Shown: in pieces, positions 1 to 5,410 of the stretch | Layout: every line of letters begins with the position of its first letter | How positions within the stretch are numbered: position 1 is the first letter of the stretch | DNA from: a virus | Strand: one strand, 5' to 3' | DNA length: 22,947 bases | IMG/VR virus record: IMGVR_UViG_3300001450_000339 | Span: 1-22,947 of that record | The notes under the pieces: model-generated | Databases searched by the model: none | Told to the model about the DNA's origin: nothing | Seen by the model: only the letters and a program-made list of their open reading frames with translations | Position numbers and translations under genes: made by a program

Positions 1-885
1 GATTGATGCAATAAGCTCGTCAAGCGTAGCGGCCTGACTTGCGTTTTGCTCTGCAAGCTCTGCCTTGGTGACCGTCTTAGCCTTAACCGCTGTACCAGAG
101 AATTGTTGCCCACGAAAAGCTGACATTGCTTTCCTGACGGCTTCCGACTGTTGTAATTCTCCGCTCTCCAACTCTTTTTGTTTACCACCGAAAACATAAT
201 TGAAAAACTCTATTTCTTGCTCACCCGTTAGAACCTTCTTTGCCATAGCTCGTGCAAAGGTCTCAAACTTTCCGAAGCTCTTTGAGCTGATGCCTAAAGC
301 TACCTTCATAGCCTCAGAGTCAAAAGGTACTTTATGATTATGTGTCACTATGTCGTTAGAGTTTTCTAAAGCTAGACGCATCGTGTTGTTACATACTACT
401 CTTATAGGCGTTAACAATGCGCTATTAGCATTCTGCCCAGTATGGGCAATGGTGAACAATAAGTTACTATTAACCTGATCGTCTTTTCCTAAGGTGAAGC
501 CTTCGTTAGTCGAGGCCATGCACCATACTTTTCTACCACCAAAAAGCGATCCGGCAGTATGAAGAAACATACTACCATTTTCGATGAACGGCTCAAAAAA
601 CATAAACAGATCATGATTCTGAAAAGGCTTATATTGAGTACCTGCTACATACTCCCCAAGGATTGAACCGTCATTTGATCGTTCAATAAAATGGGAATTA
701 GGCACTGGCTCACCTGCATGGGTTGAATGGTCTGGTGGGTAGTGGTTAGCCGTAAGCGAGACATCCCAATCTAGACCGGCCTTAGTCATCATTTCAGCCG
801 GTGTCATGTCGTTGGTAACTGGTATCCCAAGACCATGCCAAGGAACTTCTCCTACGTAGGCCATAGTTTCAATTTCATGTGACAT
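1..885 (-). CDS. DUF932 family protein, C-terminus cut by window edge
   Basis: The reading frame is open for 295 codons from ATG at 885 to the left edge without a stop, so the gene is partial. The start is supported by GGAG about 6 bases upstream, and the protein begins MSHEIETMAYVGEVPWHGLG. The early PWHGLG segment, the middle VVCNNTMRLAL segment and the helical, Lys/Glu-rich later part fit the DUF932 (phage/plasmid-like TIGR03299) family common in phages and plasmids. The biochemical role of the family is not established. The visible C-terminal part is Ala/Gln/Glu rich. It is the last visible gene of the leftward cassette and is separated from the gene upstream by 67 bases that hold a TTGACA inverted pair, so it may have its own promoter. 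Family assignment is from pattern memory and is fairly secure; any function is not. Confidence 0.82.
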   Translation of the reverse strand, partial: MSHEIETMAYVGEVPWHGLGIPVTNDMTPAEMMTKAGLDWDVSLTANHYPPDHSTHAGEPVPNSHFIERSNDGSILGEYVAGTQYKPFQNHDLFMFFEPFIENGSMFLHTAGSLFGGRKVWCMASTNEGFTLGKDDQVNSNLLFTIAHTGQNANSALLTPIRVVCNNTMRLALENSNDIVTHNHKVPFDSEAMKVALGISSKSFGKFETFARAMAKKVLTGEQEIEFFNYVFGGKQKELESGELQQSEAVRKAMSAFRGQQFSGTAVKAKTVTKAELAEQNASQAATLDELIASI

Positions 886-915
886 ATTTAATCTCCATTC
901 CGTGTTGTGTCAGGA

Positions 916-956
916 TTGACATTAACATAAGTTGCACAAAAGTTAGTGATTGTCAA
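916..956. promoter_or_regulatory. Face-to-face TTGACA pair, promoter or operator upstream of DUF932 gene
   Basis: TTGACA occurs on the plus strand at 916-921 and its reverse complement TGTCAA at 951-956. The minus-strand box fits a sigma70 -35 for the DUF932 gene, but the best -10 candidate is poor (ACTTAT at 932-927, 18-base spacing). The box overlaps the stop codon of the upstream 75-residue gene. The same pair with identical spacing occurs at 4981-5021, which favours a real control element. A repressor or activator dyad is an alternative to a promoter. Confidence 0.5.
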
Positions 957-1180
957 CTAAGATTACAGCGTTTTAAAAACATATTAGGCCTATATAGTTC
1001 ATTATCCTCTGAAAACATAACGTTAAGCTTATTTGCTATATTACGTCTTACTTTCTCATCATCAACGCTTGCCAAGATATCCGCTAACAATACGTAATGT
1101 CTCCGCTGAAACTTAGCTTTACCAAATATCTTTTCTGCTTTAGAATCGACTACTTCACTTAAATTAATCTTAACTGGCAT
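953..1180 (-). CDS. Small hypothetical protein (75 aa)
   Basis: I do not recognise a family with confidence. The protein is charged and soluble, starts MPVKINLSEVVDSKAEKIFG, and looks mostly helical with no membrane segment or Cys cluster. The start is backed by AGAGG about 8 bases upstream. It lies between the DUF932 gene and a 98-residue unknown gene on the same strand. Its stop codon sits inside the TTGACA box at 951-956. The KIFGKAKFQRRHYVLLADIL stretch resembles small conserved proteins I associate with marine phage genomes, but that is an impression only. Confidence 0.75.
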   Translation of the reverse strand: MPVKINLSEVVDSKAEKIFGKAKFQRRHYVLLADILASVDDEKVRRNIANKLNVMFSEDNELYRPNMFLKRCNLS

Positions 1181-1266
1181 GTTTCTATCCTCTCTAAAAT
1201 GATAATGGTGAATTTAATTTATTAAAGCAGATAACACAAGTTTTTATTTTGTTAGATTAAAACACT

Positions 1267-1563
1267 TTAAACATATGTTACAGAAATACCTTCCTTAGAT
1301 TTGAAGCATTGTCTCCCCCATTTACTTTTACAGTACTCAGTAGCAGCTCGTTTATTCTTTAAAACCTCGACAACTGCCCACCGACCTATAACCCTATTAT
1401 TAGGGACTAGATCAAAAGTATCTGGTGTAAAATCAGAATTGTTGAAACATTGATAAAATAATTCTCTTATATTGTTTAGAGTTATCCCTTCCCATGCATA
1501 GAAATATTGCCAAACATTATATTTCCCATCTGATCTCTTTTTAACTTCTACGTTGATAGACAT
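1267..1563 (-). CDS. Hypothetical protein (98 aa)
   Basis: Family not recognised. It is a soluble protein rich in aromatic residues (several Trp and Tyr) with a basic C-terminal half and two Cys, starting MSINVEVKKRSDGKYNVWQY. A good ribosome site (AGAGGA about 9 bases upstream) supports the ATG at 1563. It is followed on its 3' side by 86 bases without an evident gene, before the 75-residue gene. Just upstream of its start lies the 24-base tandem array at 1581-1648, which is therefore the likely control region for this gene or for the block 953-1563. Confidence 0.75.
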   Translation of the reverse strand: MSINVEVKKRSDGKYNVWQYFYAWEGITLNNIRELFYQCFNNSDFTPDTFDLVPNNRVIGRWAVVEVLKNKRAATEYCKSKWGRQCFKSKEGISVTYV

Positions 1564-1580
1564 TATATTTAGTTCCTCTG

Positions 1581-1648
1581 TTTTAAAGGGTTGACAAAAT
1601 CTTTTAAAAAAGGGTTGACAAAATCTTTTAAAAAAAGATTGACAAAAT
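1581..1648. repeat. 24-base tandem array carrying three TTGACA boxes
   Basis: The unit GGGTTGACAAAATC plus TTTTAAAAAA repeats at a period of exactly 24 bases: full copies begin at 1588 and 1612, a diverged partial copy begins at 1636, and a partial copy precedes 1588. TTGACA therefore occurs at 1591, 1615 and 1639 on the plus strand, which is opposite to the direction of all genes nearby. It could be a set of -35 boxes, a protein-binding array, or AT-rich iteron-like sites. The sequence shows the repeat directly; function is inference. Confidence 0.85.
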
Positions 1649-1661
1649 TATTACCGAAATA

Positions 1662-1674
1662 GGTTAGTTTAACC
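1662..1674. promoter_or_regulatory. 13-base dyad next to the tandem array
   Basis: GGTTA-GTT-TAACC is a perfect 5-base inverted repeat with a 3-base centre. It begins exactly 17 bases after the third TTGACA box, where the -10 element of a plus-strand promoter would be expected, and no good -10 is present there. This placement suggests an operator, but chance is possible for so short a dyad. Confidence 0.35.
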
Positions 1675-1785
1675 CTTCAAGTTATGTTGTGTACCACGTT
1701 CAGTGACAAGTTTCTCATCTAATATATCACGAACAGTTTCATAGAGCTTACAAGCTCTCTTAATCAAGGCTTTGTCAGTACACAA
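1669..1785 (-). CDS. Possible tiny gene (38 aa) with TTG start
   Basis: An open frame of 38 codons begins with TTG at 1785, overlaps the 3' end of the 75-residue membrane-protein gene and ends at TAA inside the 1662-1674 dyad. The product contains an amphipathic, charged stretch (KALIKRACKLYETVRDILDE) that reads like real helical protein. There is no ATG in this frame and the ribosome site is poor, so the start is uncertain (a second TTG lies further in). It would otherwise be an unexplained stretch of about 90 bases. I rate this as a candidate only. Confidence 0.3.
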   Translation of the reverse strand: MCTDKALIKRACKLYETVRDILDEKLVTERGTQHNLKG

Positions 1786-1991
1786 CTTACTACATAGCTC
1801 CCGTCTTCATTCTTCTGTTTAAACAAGATATAAGGTTTATAACCTTCTACCTGAGCAGGATACACTTTAGCGTTAGTCTGCACCACTGTACCAACTTGAT
1901 TACACTCATGGTATCCTACATACTTCCATTCGTTATCGTGATATTGATCTATTCCTACTATTAAGGATATTAATATTACTGCTATAACCAT
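1764..1991 (-). CDS. Small membrane-anchored or exported protein (75 aa)
   Basis: The first 13 residues (MVIAVILISLIVG) are strongly hydrophobic and are followed by a soluble domain with two Cys (one in GYHECNQVG, one near the C-terminus in VVSCVL). It therefore looks like a signal peptide or N-terminal anchor with a small periplasmic domain that could hold one disulfide. The hydrophobic segment lacks the usual positive charge in front, so signal-anchor is uncertain. AAGGAA 8 bases upstream supports ATG at 1991 even though this overlaps the preceding gene by 59 bases. Family not recognised. Confidence 0.65.
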   Translation of the reverse strand: MVIAVILISLIVGIDQYHDNEWKYVGYHECNQVGTVVQTNAKVYPAQVEGYKPYILFKQKNEDGSYVVSCVLTKP

Positions 1992-2508
1992 CTTCTATTC
2001 CTTTCATCTCGGCTTCACGTATTTTTGTTGTGTACCATACAGGTACATCTCGCTCTGTCCACCGTGCCATATATGCTTTGTCACCAGCATAATACTCACG
2101 ATAGGCTTCAATAGAGTCTCCGTCTTTCTTATAGTGTATAGGCATACATTGAGGTACAGGTGTGTTACTTACGCCTTCAGGTAGTTCATAAGGTGTATTA
2201 CAGAGATCATCTATTATCCCTTTACGTTTAGTAAGATGTACCTTTCTATACCTATAAGTGTACTCTTCAGAGAGATACCACAAAAGAGTATGCAACCAGT
2301 TATAGTTATAGCTATTCTCTCTAGCCCACAGAGCAGAGGGATGGTTCTTATGAGTAGCTTTATAACATGTAATAGAAGGAACACCATCACACTCATGGTG
2401 TGCCGTAGAGAGTAACTGACTGTACTCTAATATCATCTTTACAACGTGCTTATCACAGTGCATCTTAGCACAGATAAGTGGATCATGATGAAGATAAAAG
2501 ATGTTCAT
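1933..2508 (-). CDS. Conserved phage protein, often labelled pyrimidine-dimer DNA glycosylase
   Basis: The product (191 aa from this start) begins MNIFYLHHDPLICAKMHCDK and carries the segments HVVKMILEYSQLLSTAHH, ATHKNHPSALWARENSYNYN, EEYTYRYRKVH, PQCMP and EAYREYY, a pattern I recall from a family widespread in marine phages. Those relatives are often annotated as pyrimidine-dimer DNA glycosylase, which would repair UV damage, but similarity to T4 DenV is not obvious and the label may be wrong. I chose ATG at 2508 rather than one 17 codons upstream because it has GAGGAAG about 9 bases before it, overlaps the upstream stop as ATGA, and family members begin at this point. The last roughly 20 residues overlap the next gene and look unlike the family. 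Confidence 0.7.
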   Translation of the reverse strand: MNIFYLHHDPLICAKMHCDKHVVKMILEYSQLLSTAHHECDGVPSITCYKATHKNHPSALWARENSYNYNWLHTLLWYLSEEYTYRYRKVHLTKRKGIIDDLCNTPYELPEGVSNTPVPQCMPIHYKKDGDSIEAYREYYAGDKAYMARWTERDVPVWYTTKIREAEMKGIEDGYSSNINILNSRNRSISR

Positions 2509-2672
2509 TCGCTTTCTTCCTCTATATCCCAATATCTCTCTTCTTCTATAATATCCCAAGCAACTTCGTATGCAGCATCGTAATTATTCGAATATCCACT
2601 ACTGATCATTTGTTCTGCCATTAGTCTAGCTTTATAATTATCACATGGTTCGTAATCGAAAGGTAGCTTCAT
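2505..2672 (-). CDS. Small acidic hypothetical protein (55 aa)
   Basis: This frame begins ATG at 2672 (MKLPFDYEPCDNYKARLMAE) and ends in a very acidic tail (IIEEERYWDIEEESE). Its TGA stop overlaps the ATG of the next gene (ATGA), and its start lies 2 bases after the stop of the EF-hand gene, so it fits the operon perfectly. A GGAAG ribosome site lies upstream. No family is recognised. Small acidic phage proteins are sometimes inhibitors of host nucleic-acid enzymes, but nothing here shows that. Confidence 0.65.
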   Translation of the reverse strand: MKLPFDYEPCDNYKARLMAEQMISSGYSNNYDAAYEVAWDIIEEERYWDIEEESE

Positions 2673-2674
2673 TT

Positions 2675-3016
2675 CTAACGTCTTCCGCTGCTATTTGACA
2701 TATAGGCTGTCATCCCCATATAGGCTCCGACAACCCCTGCTTGACCTATATAAAACAAACCGAATAAATCTGCAAGTGCTTTTATTCGGCTATCAGGAAA
2801 AATAGGTAAAAAAACCAACAAGGTAAATATGATCATAGAAATCATAGCTACCCAAGCCATGTTTCTCTGTGCTTCCGACTTAGCTTCTTCGTTGATAGCG
2901 TGGATAGTTTTAAGTTCTTCGTCAGATACTATACCATCACCATCTACATCATACTCAGCGTACTTACTCTCTTCTTCTAGAGCTTTATCACCTTTTTTTA
3001 TTCGTAAACTGTTCAT
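2675..3016 (-). CDS. EF-hand membrane protein (113 aa)
   Basis: Residues 23-34 (DVDGDGIVSDEE) form a canonical 12-residue EF-hand calcium loop with Asp at positions 1, 3 and 5, Gly at 6 and Glu at 12. Two hydrophobic segments follow, about 53-73 (WVAMISMIIFTLLVFL) and 80-106, so the protein is probably a two-pass inner-membrane protein with a soluble calcium-binding N-terminus. Only one EF-hand is present, whereas functional EF-hands usually pair, which hints at dimerisation. The gene starts immediately after the stop of the upstream nuclease-like gene, with no gap, and is followed 2 bases later by the acidic 55-residue gene. The role in infection is unknown: membrane sensing, lysis control or superinfection exclusion are all open. 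Confidence 0.75.
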   Translation of the reverse strand: MNSLRIKKGDKALEEESKYAEYDVDGDGIVSDEELKTIHAINEEAKSEAQRNMAWVAMISMIIFTLLVFLPIFPDSRIKALADLFGLFYIGQAGVVGAYMGMTAYMSNSSGRR

Positions 3017-3472
3017 TTAAAATACATCCTTAAACTGCTTTATAGGTATGTAAACTACAGGCTCGACATCTTGCCAATCACCTCTATCTACTCTACCATT
3101 AAAACCTAATGAAAAATAATCATCTCTCTTTATACTATAATATCCTACTACATCTTTCCAACGTACTACTAGTTTAAAACCTACATTAAAGTTTCTAGTA
3201 TAGTTATAAGCACTCATCATTTTATCTGCTGAGAGCATATAACTATCATATTGACTTTTAGTGACAGTTCTATTTTTAATCTCTATAAAATTTATTATAT
3301 GCTTATCTTCATTTAGTTCAGCATAATCAAGTTTATATTTGACAGGTAACTTGACGAGTTCTCCTAAACCTAGTTTATCTTTGACAAAATCTATGGTAGA
3401 CTTCTCTCGTCCTCTATCTTCTTTTGTCTCGTACATTCTACGTCTAGCTGTCATGTTATTAGCTTTGTTCAT
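3017..3472 (-). CDS. Possible PD-(D/E)XK nuclease-fold protein (151 aa)
   Basis: After a basic N-terminus (MTARRRMYETKEDRGREKST), residues 49-66 show LDYAEL, a predicted beta strand, then FIEIKNR, matching the D-x(n)-E-x-K core of PD-(D/E)XK nucleases (Asp49, Glu64, Lys66), with an upstream Glu23 as possible first acidic residue. The C-terminal half has alternating hydrophobic strands. The size suits a small endonuclease, resolvase or VRR-NUC-like enzyme. The motif match is by eye and could be coincidental. The start at 3472 has AAAGGA 8 bases upstream. It abuts the EF-hand gene directly. Confidence 0.6.
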   Translation of the reverse strand: MNKANNMTARRRMYETKEDRGREKSTIDFVKDKLGLGELVKLPVKYKLDYAELNEDKHIINFIEIKNRTVTKSQYDSYMLSADKMMSAYNYTRNFNVGFKLVVRWKDVVGYYSIKRDDYFSLGFNGRVDRGDWQDVEPVVYIPIKQFKDVF

Positions 3473-3609
3473 ATTTAATCCTTTTCATACGTTGTATCTT
3501 TCTAAGATAATTAATATGTTTATGATAAAAGATATTACCTACTTTAGAGTATCTACTAAACACCCACAAGTATATATACATCATAAGTCTATAGTATCTA
3601 TATCTAATA

Positions 3610-4032
3610 TTATAGATGGTCAGGGTACTCCCTCGGTTTATATTGAATCATAACACTATTTAAAGTTTCCCAAAAATATTTGAAGAACTTAGGACAACTA
3701 AGTTCATAGTGTGCCGCTATAATATGAGAAGAGTTAGCAATTTCCATAGGAAACACTACAACACATTGTCTATTTAATCTGTTTCTGATCTTTTCAAAAT
3801 CTAAGTTAAGATGATAAACAATAGGAATATACTGTTCATCTGAGTGGTAAGATTTAATATCTTCTCCACCTGTTTTCTTGACAGTTAAGGGAAGAGTGTT
3901 TTCTCTCCAACGTAACATCTGAGAAATATGGTCTCCACCTTTCTGTGCATCATTTTCTAGGTACACATAAAAAGTATGTGGATTAAGCATCGGATCATTT
4001 TCATGTAGACGGTATTGATTTATTAAAGGCAT
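3610..4032 (-). CDS. Hypothetical protein (140 aa)
   Basis: No family recognised. It is a soluble, mixed alpha/beta protein beginning MPLINQYRLHENDPMLNPHT, with several Trp, Tyr and His and two Cys and no membrane segment. AGGAG 7 bases upstream supports ATG at 4032. Its start overlaps the end of the 58-residue Cys-rich gene by 10 bases, so the two are probably translationally coupled. The 137 bases between its stop and the next gene are very AT-rich (repeated ATCTATA-type words) and hold no convincing gene. Confidence 0.7.
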   Translation of the reverse strand: MPLINQYRLHENDPMLNPHTFYVYLENDAQKGGDHISQMLRWRENTLPLTVKKTGGEDIKSYHSDEQYIPIVYHLNLDFEKIRNRLNRQCVVVFPMEIANSSHIIAAHYELSCPKFFKYFWETLNSVMIQYKPREYPDHL

Positions 4033-4199
4033 TCTGTACTCCTGTCTATATAATCATCATATCCTTTACAGAACTCAGGTGGTCCAAATAACAACAAAGA
4101 ACATTCTACTTCTTTAGGGTGTGTAGAGGTTACTACTAAATATTCACAATCCCTACAATATTCCCCTTCATCAAATACTTCTTCTACTATGTTCCACAT
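4023..4199 (-). CDS. Cys-rich small protein, possible zinc-binding (58 aa)
   Basis: Short frame from ATG at 4199 to TAA at 4023, with GAGG about 10 bases upstream. Cysteines at 15 and 18 form a CxxC (EYCRDCEYL), followed by Cys33 (VEC), Cys44 (EFCKG) and Cys57, a spacing that would suit a small zinc ribbon using four of the five. It overlaps the next gene by 10 bases and the upstream helical gene by 29 bases, typical of this cassette. I do not recognise a named family. DNA or protein binding is plausible but not shown. Confidence 0.65.
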   Translation of the reverse strand: MWNIVEEVFDEGEYCRDCEYLVVTSTHPKEVECSLLLFGPPEFCKGYDDYIDRSTECL

Positions 4200-4371
4200 T
4201 ATATATTTTCCTCACTATCAATATTGTAGCTAAATCATCAACGATGTCTTTAGCCTTTGATATAGCAGAACCAATATCGGATAAATCTTCATGTCTTTCA
4301 GATAAACTATAAGCTTCGCCTAACAAGTTGTAAATTTTGTTTAATAAAAGTTCTTTTTCTGTTTCTTTCAT
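4171..4371 (-). CDS. Small helical hypothetical protein (66 aa)
   Basis: Begins MKETEKELLLNKIYNLLGEA and is rich in Leu, Ile, Glu, Asp and Lys with heptad-like spacing, so it is probably an alpha-helical or coiled-coil protein. An AGGGG ribosome site lies about 9 bases before the ATG at 4371. The 3' end overlaps the Cys-rich 58-residue gene by 29 bases. Function unknown. Confidence 0.6.
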   Translation of the reverse strand: MKETEKELLLNKIYNLLGEAYSLSERHEDLSDIGSAISKAKDIVDDLATILIVRKIYNVEHSRRSI

Positions 4372-4432
4372 TAGTTTTCCCCTACTATTCCTTACTATAT
4401 ACTACAGAAACCATCATACGCACACTGTTTCT

Positions 4433-4777
4433 TCAAAGCCAATATTTTTTACCACCATGTTTTATATGGTGAATGTTATCAATTTTAACATTACGATAGA
4501 ATCGCCTCTTATCTCCTTTAGAGTTAATATGCTTCTTACGGTCCATATCAAACACAATTAGAAACGTATCCTGATCAACAGTAGGAGCACTATCACCACA
4601 ATGAGCTTTTACGTTAAGCCTACAAGTCAATGACCTAAATGTACCATCTTTTTTAGTGAAAGATACATTAAATATACTATTACCTACTAATTTAAGAATA
4701 GCTTCTTTCTTGTTTTTAGCTTCAATAATATGTTCTTTAGGTTGATTAAACATCGTATCGTAATTGTTTATAAACAT
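4433..4777 (-). CDS. WYL_2 / SH3-like barrel protein (114 aa)
   Basis: Residues from about 36 onward read NVSFTKKDGTFRSLTCRLNV, then DTFLIVFDMDRK, then RFYRNVKIDNI. This is the signature I know for a phage SH3-type beta-barrel family (WYL_2, PF10902-like), in which a 'FTKKDGTxR' strand pair is followed by 'xVfDmxkxxyR'. Such proteins are usually small, of unknown role, and probably bind nucleic acid or a host protein. AAAGG about 7 bases upstream supports ATG at 4777. Its start overlaps the stop of the neighbouring basic gene. Confidence 0.68.
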   Translation of the reverse strand: MFINNYDTMFNQPKEHIIEAKNKKEAILKLVGNSIFNVSFTKKDGTFRSLTCRLNVKAHCGDSAPTVDQDTFLIVFDMDRKKHINSKGDKRRFYRNVKIDNIHHIKHGGKKYWL

Positions 4778-4944
4778 ACTTCTACCTTTCGTTTAAAATC
4801 GATATAAGAAAACTTTCTACCTTTCATTACCTTATTCCACATAGCAGTTGATTCTGTCAAGTGTTTAGGAGCAGAAGGAACTTTATTTTTTGTATTAGAA
4901 GATTTCTTCAATTTTTTAATTTTAACTTTTTTTGTTAAAGACAT
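4768..4944 (-). CDS. Small basic protein (58 aa), first gene of the leftward cassette
   Basis: I place the start at ATG 4944 (MSLTKKVKIKKLKKSS). An in-frame ATG at 4992 exists but sits upstream of the transcription start predicted from the minus-strand promoter (-35 at 5021-5016, -10 TACTAT at 4998-4993), so it would not be in the message. The first 20 residues are almost all Lys, Ser and hydrophobic residues, suggesting nucleic-acid or membrane-surface contact. The rest contains STAMWNKVMKGRKFSYIDFK. No family recognised. The ribosome site is weak (AAGAAAG). Confidence 0.6.
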   Translation of the reverse strand: MSLTKKVKIKKLKKSSNTKNKVPSAPKHLTESTAMWNKVMKGRKFSYIDFKRKVEVCL

Positions 4945-4980
4945 TTTTTTAACTTTCTTGAAAAAAGTTGTTGAAATACA

Positions 4981-5021
4981 TTGACAAATCATATAGTATC
5001 TGAATAGAAAATGGTTGTCAA
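4981..5021. promoter_or_regulatory. Divergence-point promoter region with face-to-face TTGACA boxes
   Basis: On the minus strand, TTGACA (5021-5016), a 17-base spacer and TACTAT (4998-4993, four of six consensus bases) make a good sigma70-type promoter for the leftward cassette. On the plus strand, TTGACA (4981-4986) with an 18-base spacer and TAGAAA (5005-5010) is a weaker promoter for the rightward replication operon. The two overlap, so only one polymerase can occupy the site at a time. The geometry equals that of 916-956. Confidence 0.6.
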
Positions 5022-5058
5022 CTAAAAAGTTTTAAATAAAAACAATAGGTTAAGGACA

Positions 5059-5235
5059 ATGAGTTACAGACGAAGACAAAGAGATTTAGAACGTCAAGAG
5101 CGTAAAAAACGTAGAGACTTTAAAAGGAACTACATAGCTAAAGAATTATATAGTCCTAAGTATAATCAAAGAATAGTTAAAGATAAAACTAAATATAACC
5201 GGAAGATTGAAAGTAATAGAAGTTATGATGAATAG
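5059..5235 (+). CDS. Small, very basic hypothetical protein (58 aa)
   Basis: First gene of the rightward operon. It begins MSYRRRQRDLERQERKKRRD and is about one third Arg and Lys, so nucleic-acid binding is likely, though charge alone cannot prove it. AAGGA lies just 2 bases before the ATG, closer than usual. The stop overlaps the start of the next gene. No family recognised. Confidence 0.6.
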   Translation: MSYRRRQRDLERQERKKRRDFKRNYIAKELYSPKYNQRIVKDKTKYNRKIESNRSYDE

Positions 5236-5410
5236 TATAGATACAGAGAAAGAAGCTAAGAAACGCTTAGTGTATCTTAGGAAATTTACTAATTCTAAGT
5301 TACCTGTAATAGTTATAGTAAAAAACATAGAAGAACTAAAAGTATATCAAAAGGCTATGAAAAGTATGCGAAAGATATCTAATTTAGAATTAAAAGTAAA
5401 TACAAAATGA
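5225..5410 (+). CDS. Small basic hypothetical protein (61 aa)
   Basis: The frame could open with TTG at 5207, but GGAAG lies only one base before it. ATG at 5225 or 5228 is better spaced from AGAAG and overlaps the stop of the preceding gene. The product begins MMNSIDTEKEAKKRLVYLRK, has a central beta-like stretch (KLPVIVIVKNI) and a Lys-rich C-terminus. Its TGA stop overlaps the next ATG (ATGA). No family recognised. Confidence 0.6.
   Translation: MMNSIDTEKEAKKRLVYLRKFTNSKLPVIVIVKNIEELKVYQKAMKSMRKISNLELKVNTK

Noticed and set aside
2214-2396. Minus-strand 60-codon hydrophobic frame inside the glycosylase-labelled gene
   Set aside because: It lies in another frame fully within a conserved gene, with no separate ribosome site.
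3459-3584. 41-codon minus-strand frame (MMYIYLWVFSRYSKVGN...) in the gap between the 140-residue and nuclease-like genes
   Set aside because: No ribosome site, ends inside the next gene, and composition follows the local AT-rich sequence; not convincing without conservation.
3339-3653. Plus-strand 104-codon frame opposite the nuclease-like gene
   Set aside because: It is antisense to two well-supported minus-strand frames, lacks a ribosome site and has mirror-like Ser/Leu/Ile composition.
4945-4992. Upstream ATG at 4992 as start of the first leftward gene
   Set aside because: The predicted promoter -10 (4998-4993) puts the transcription start near 4986, downstream of this ATG; the start at 4944 is preferred.
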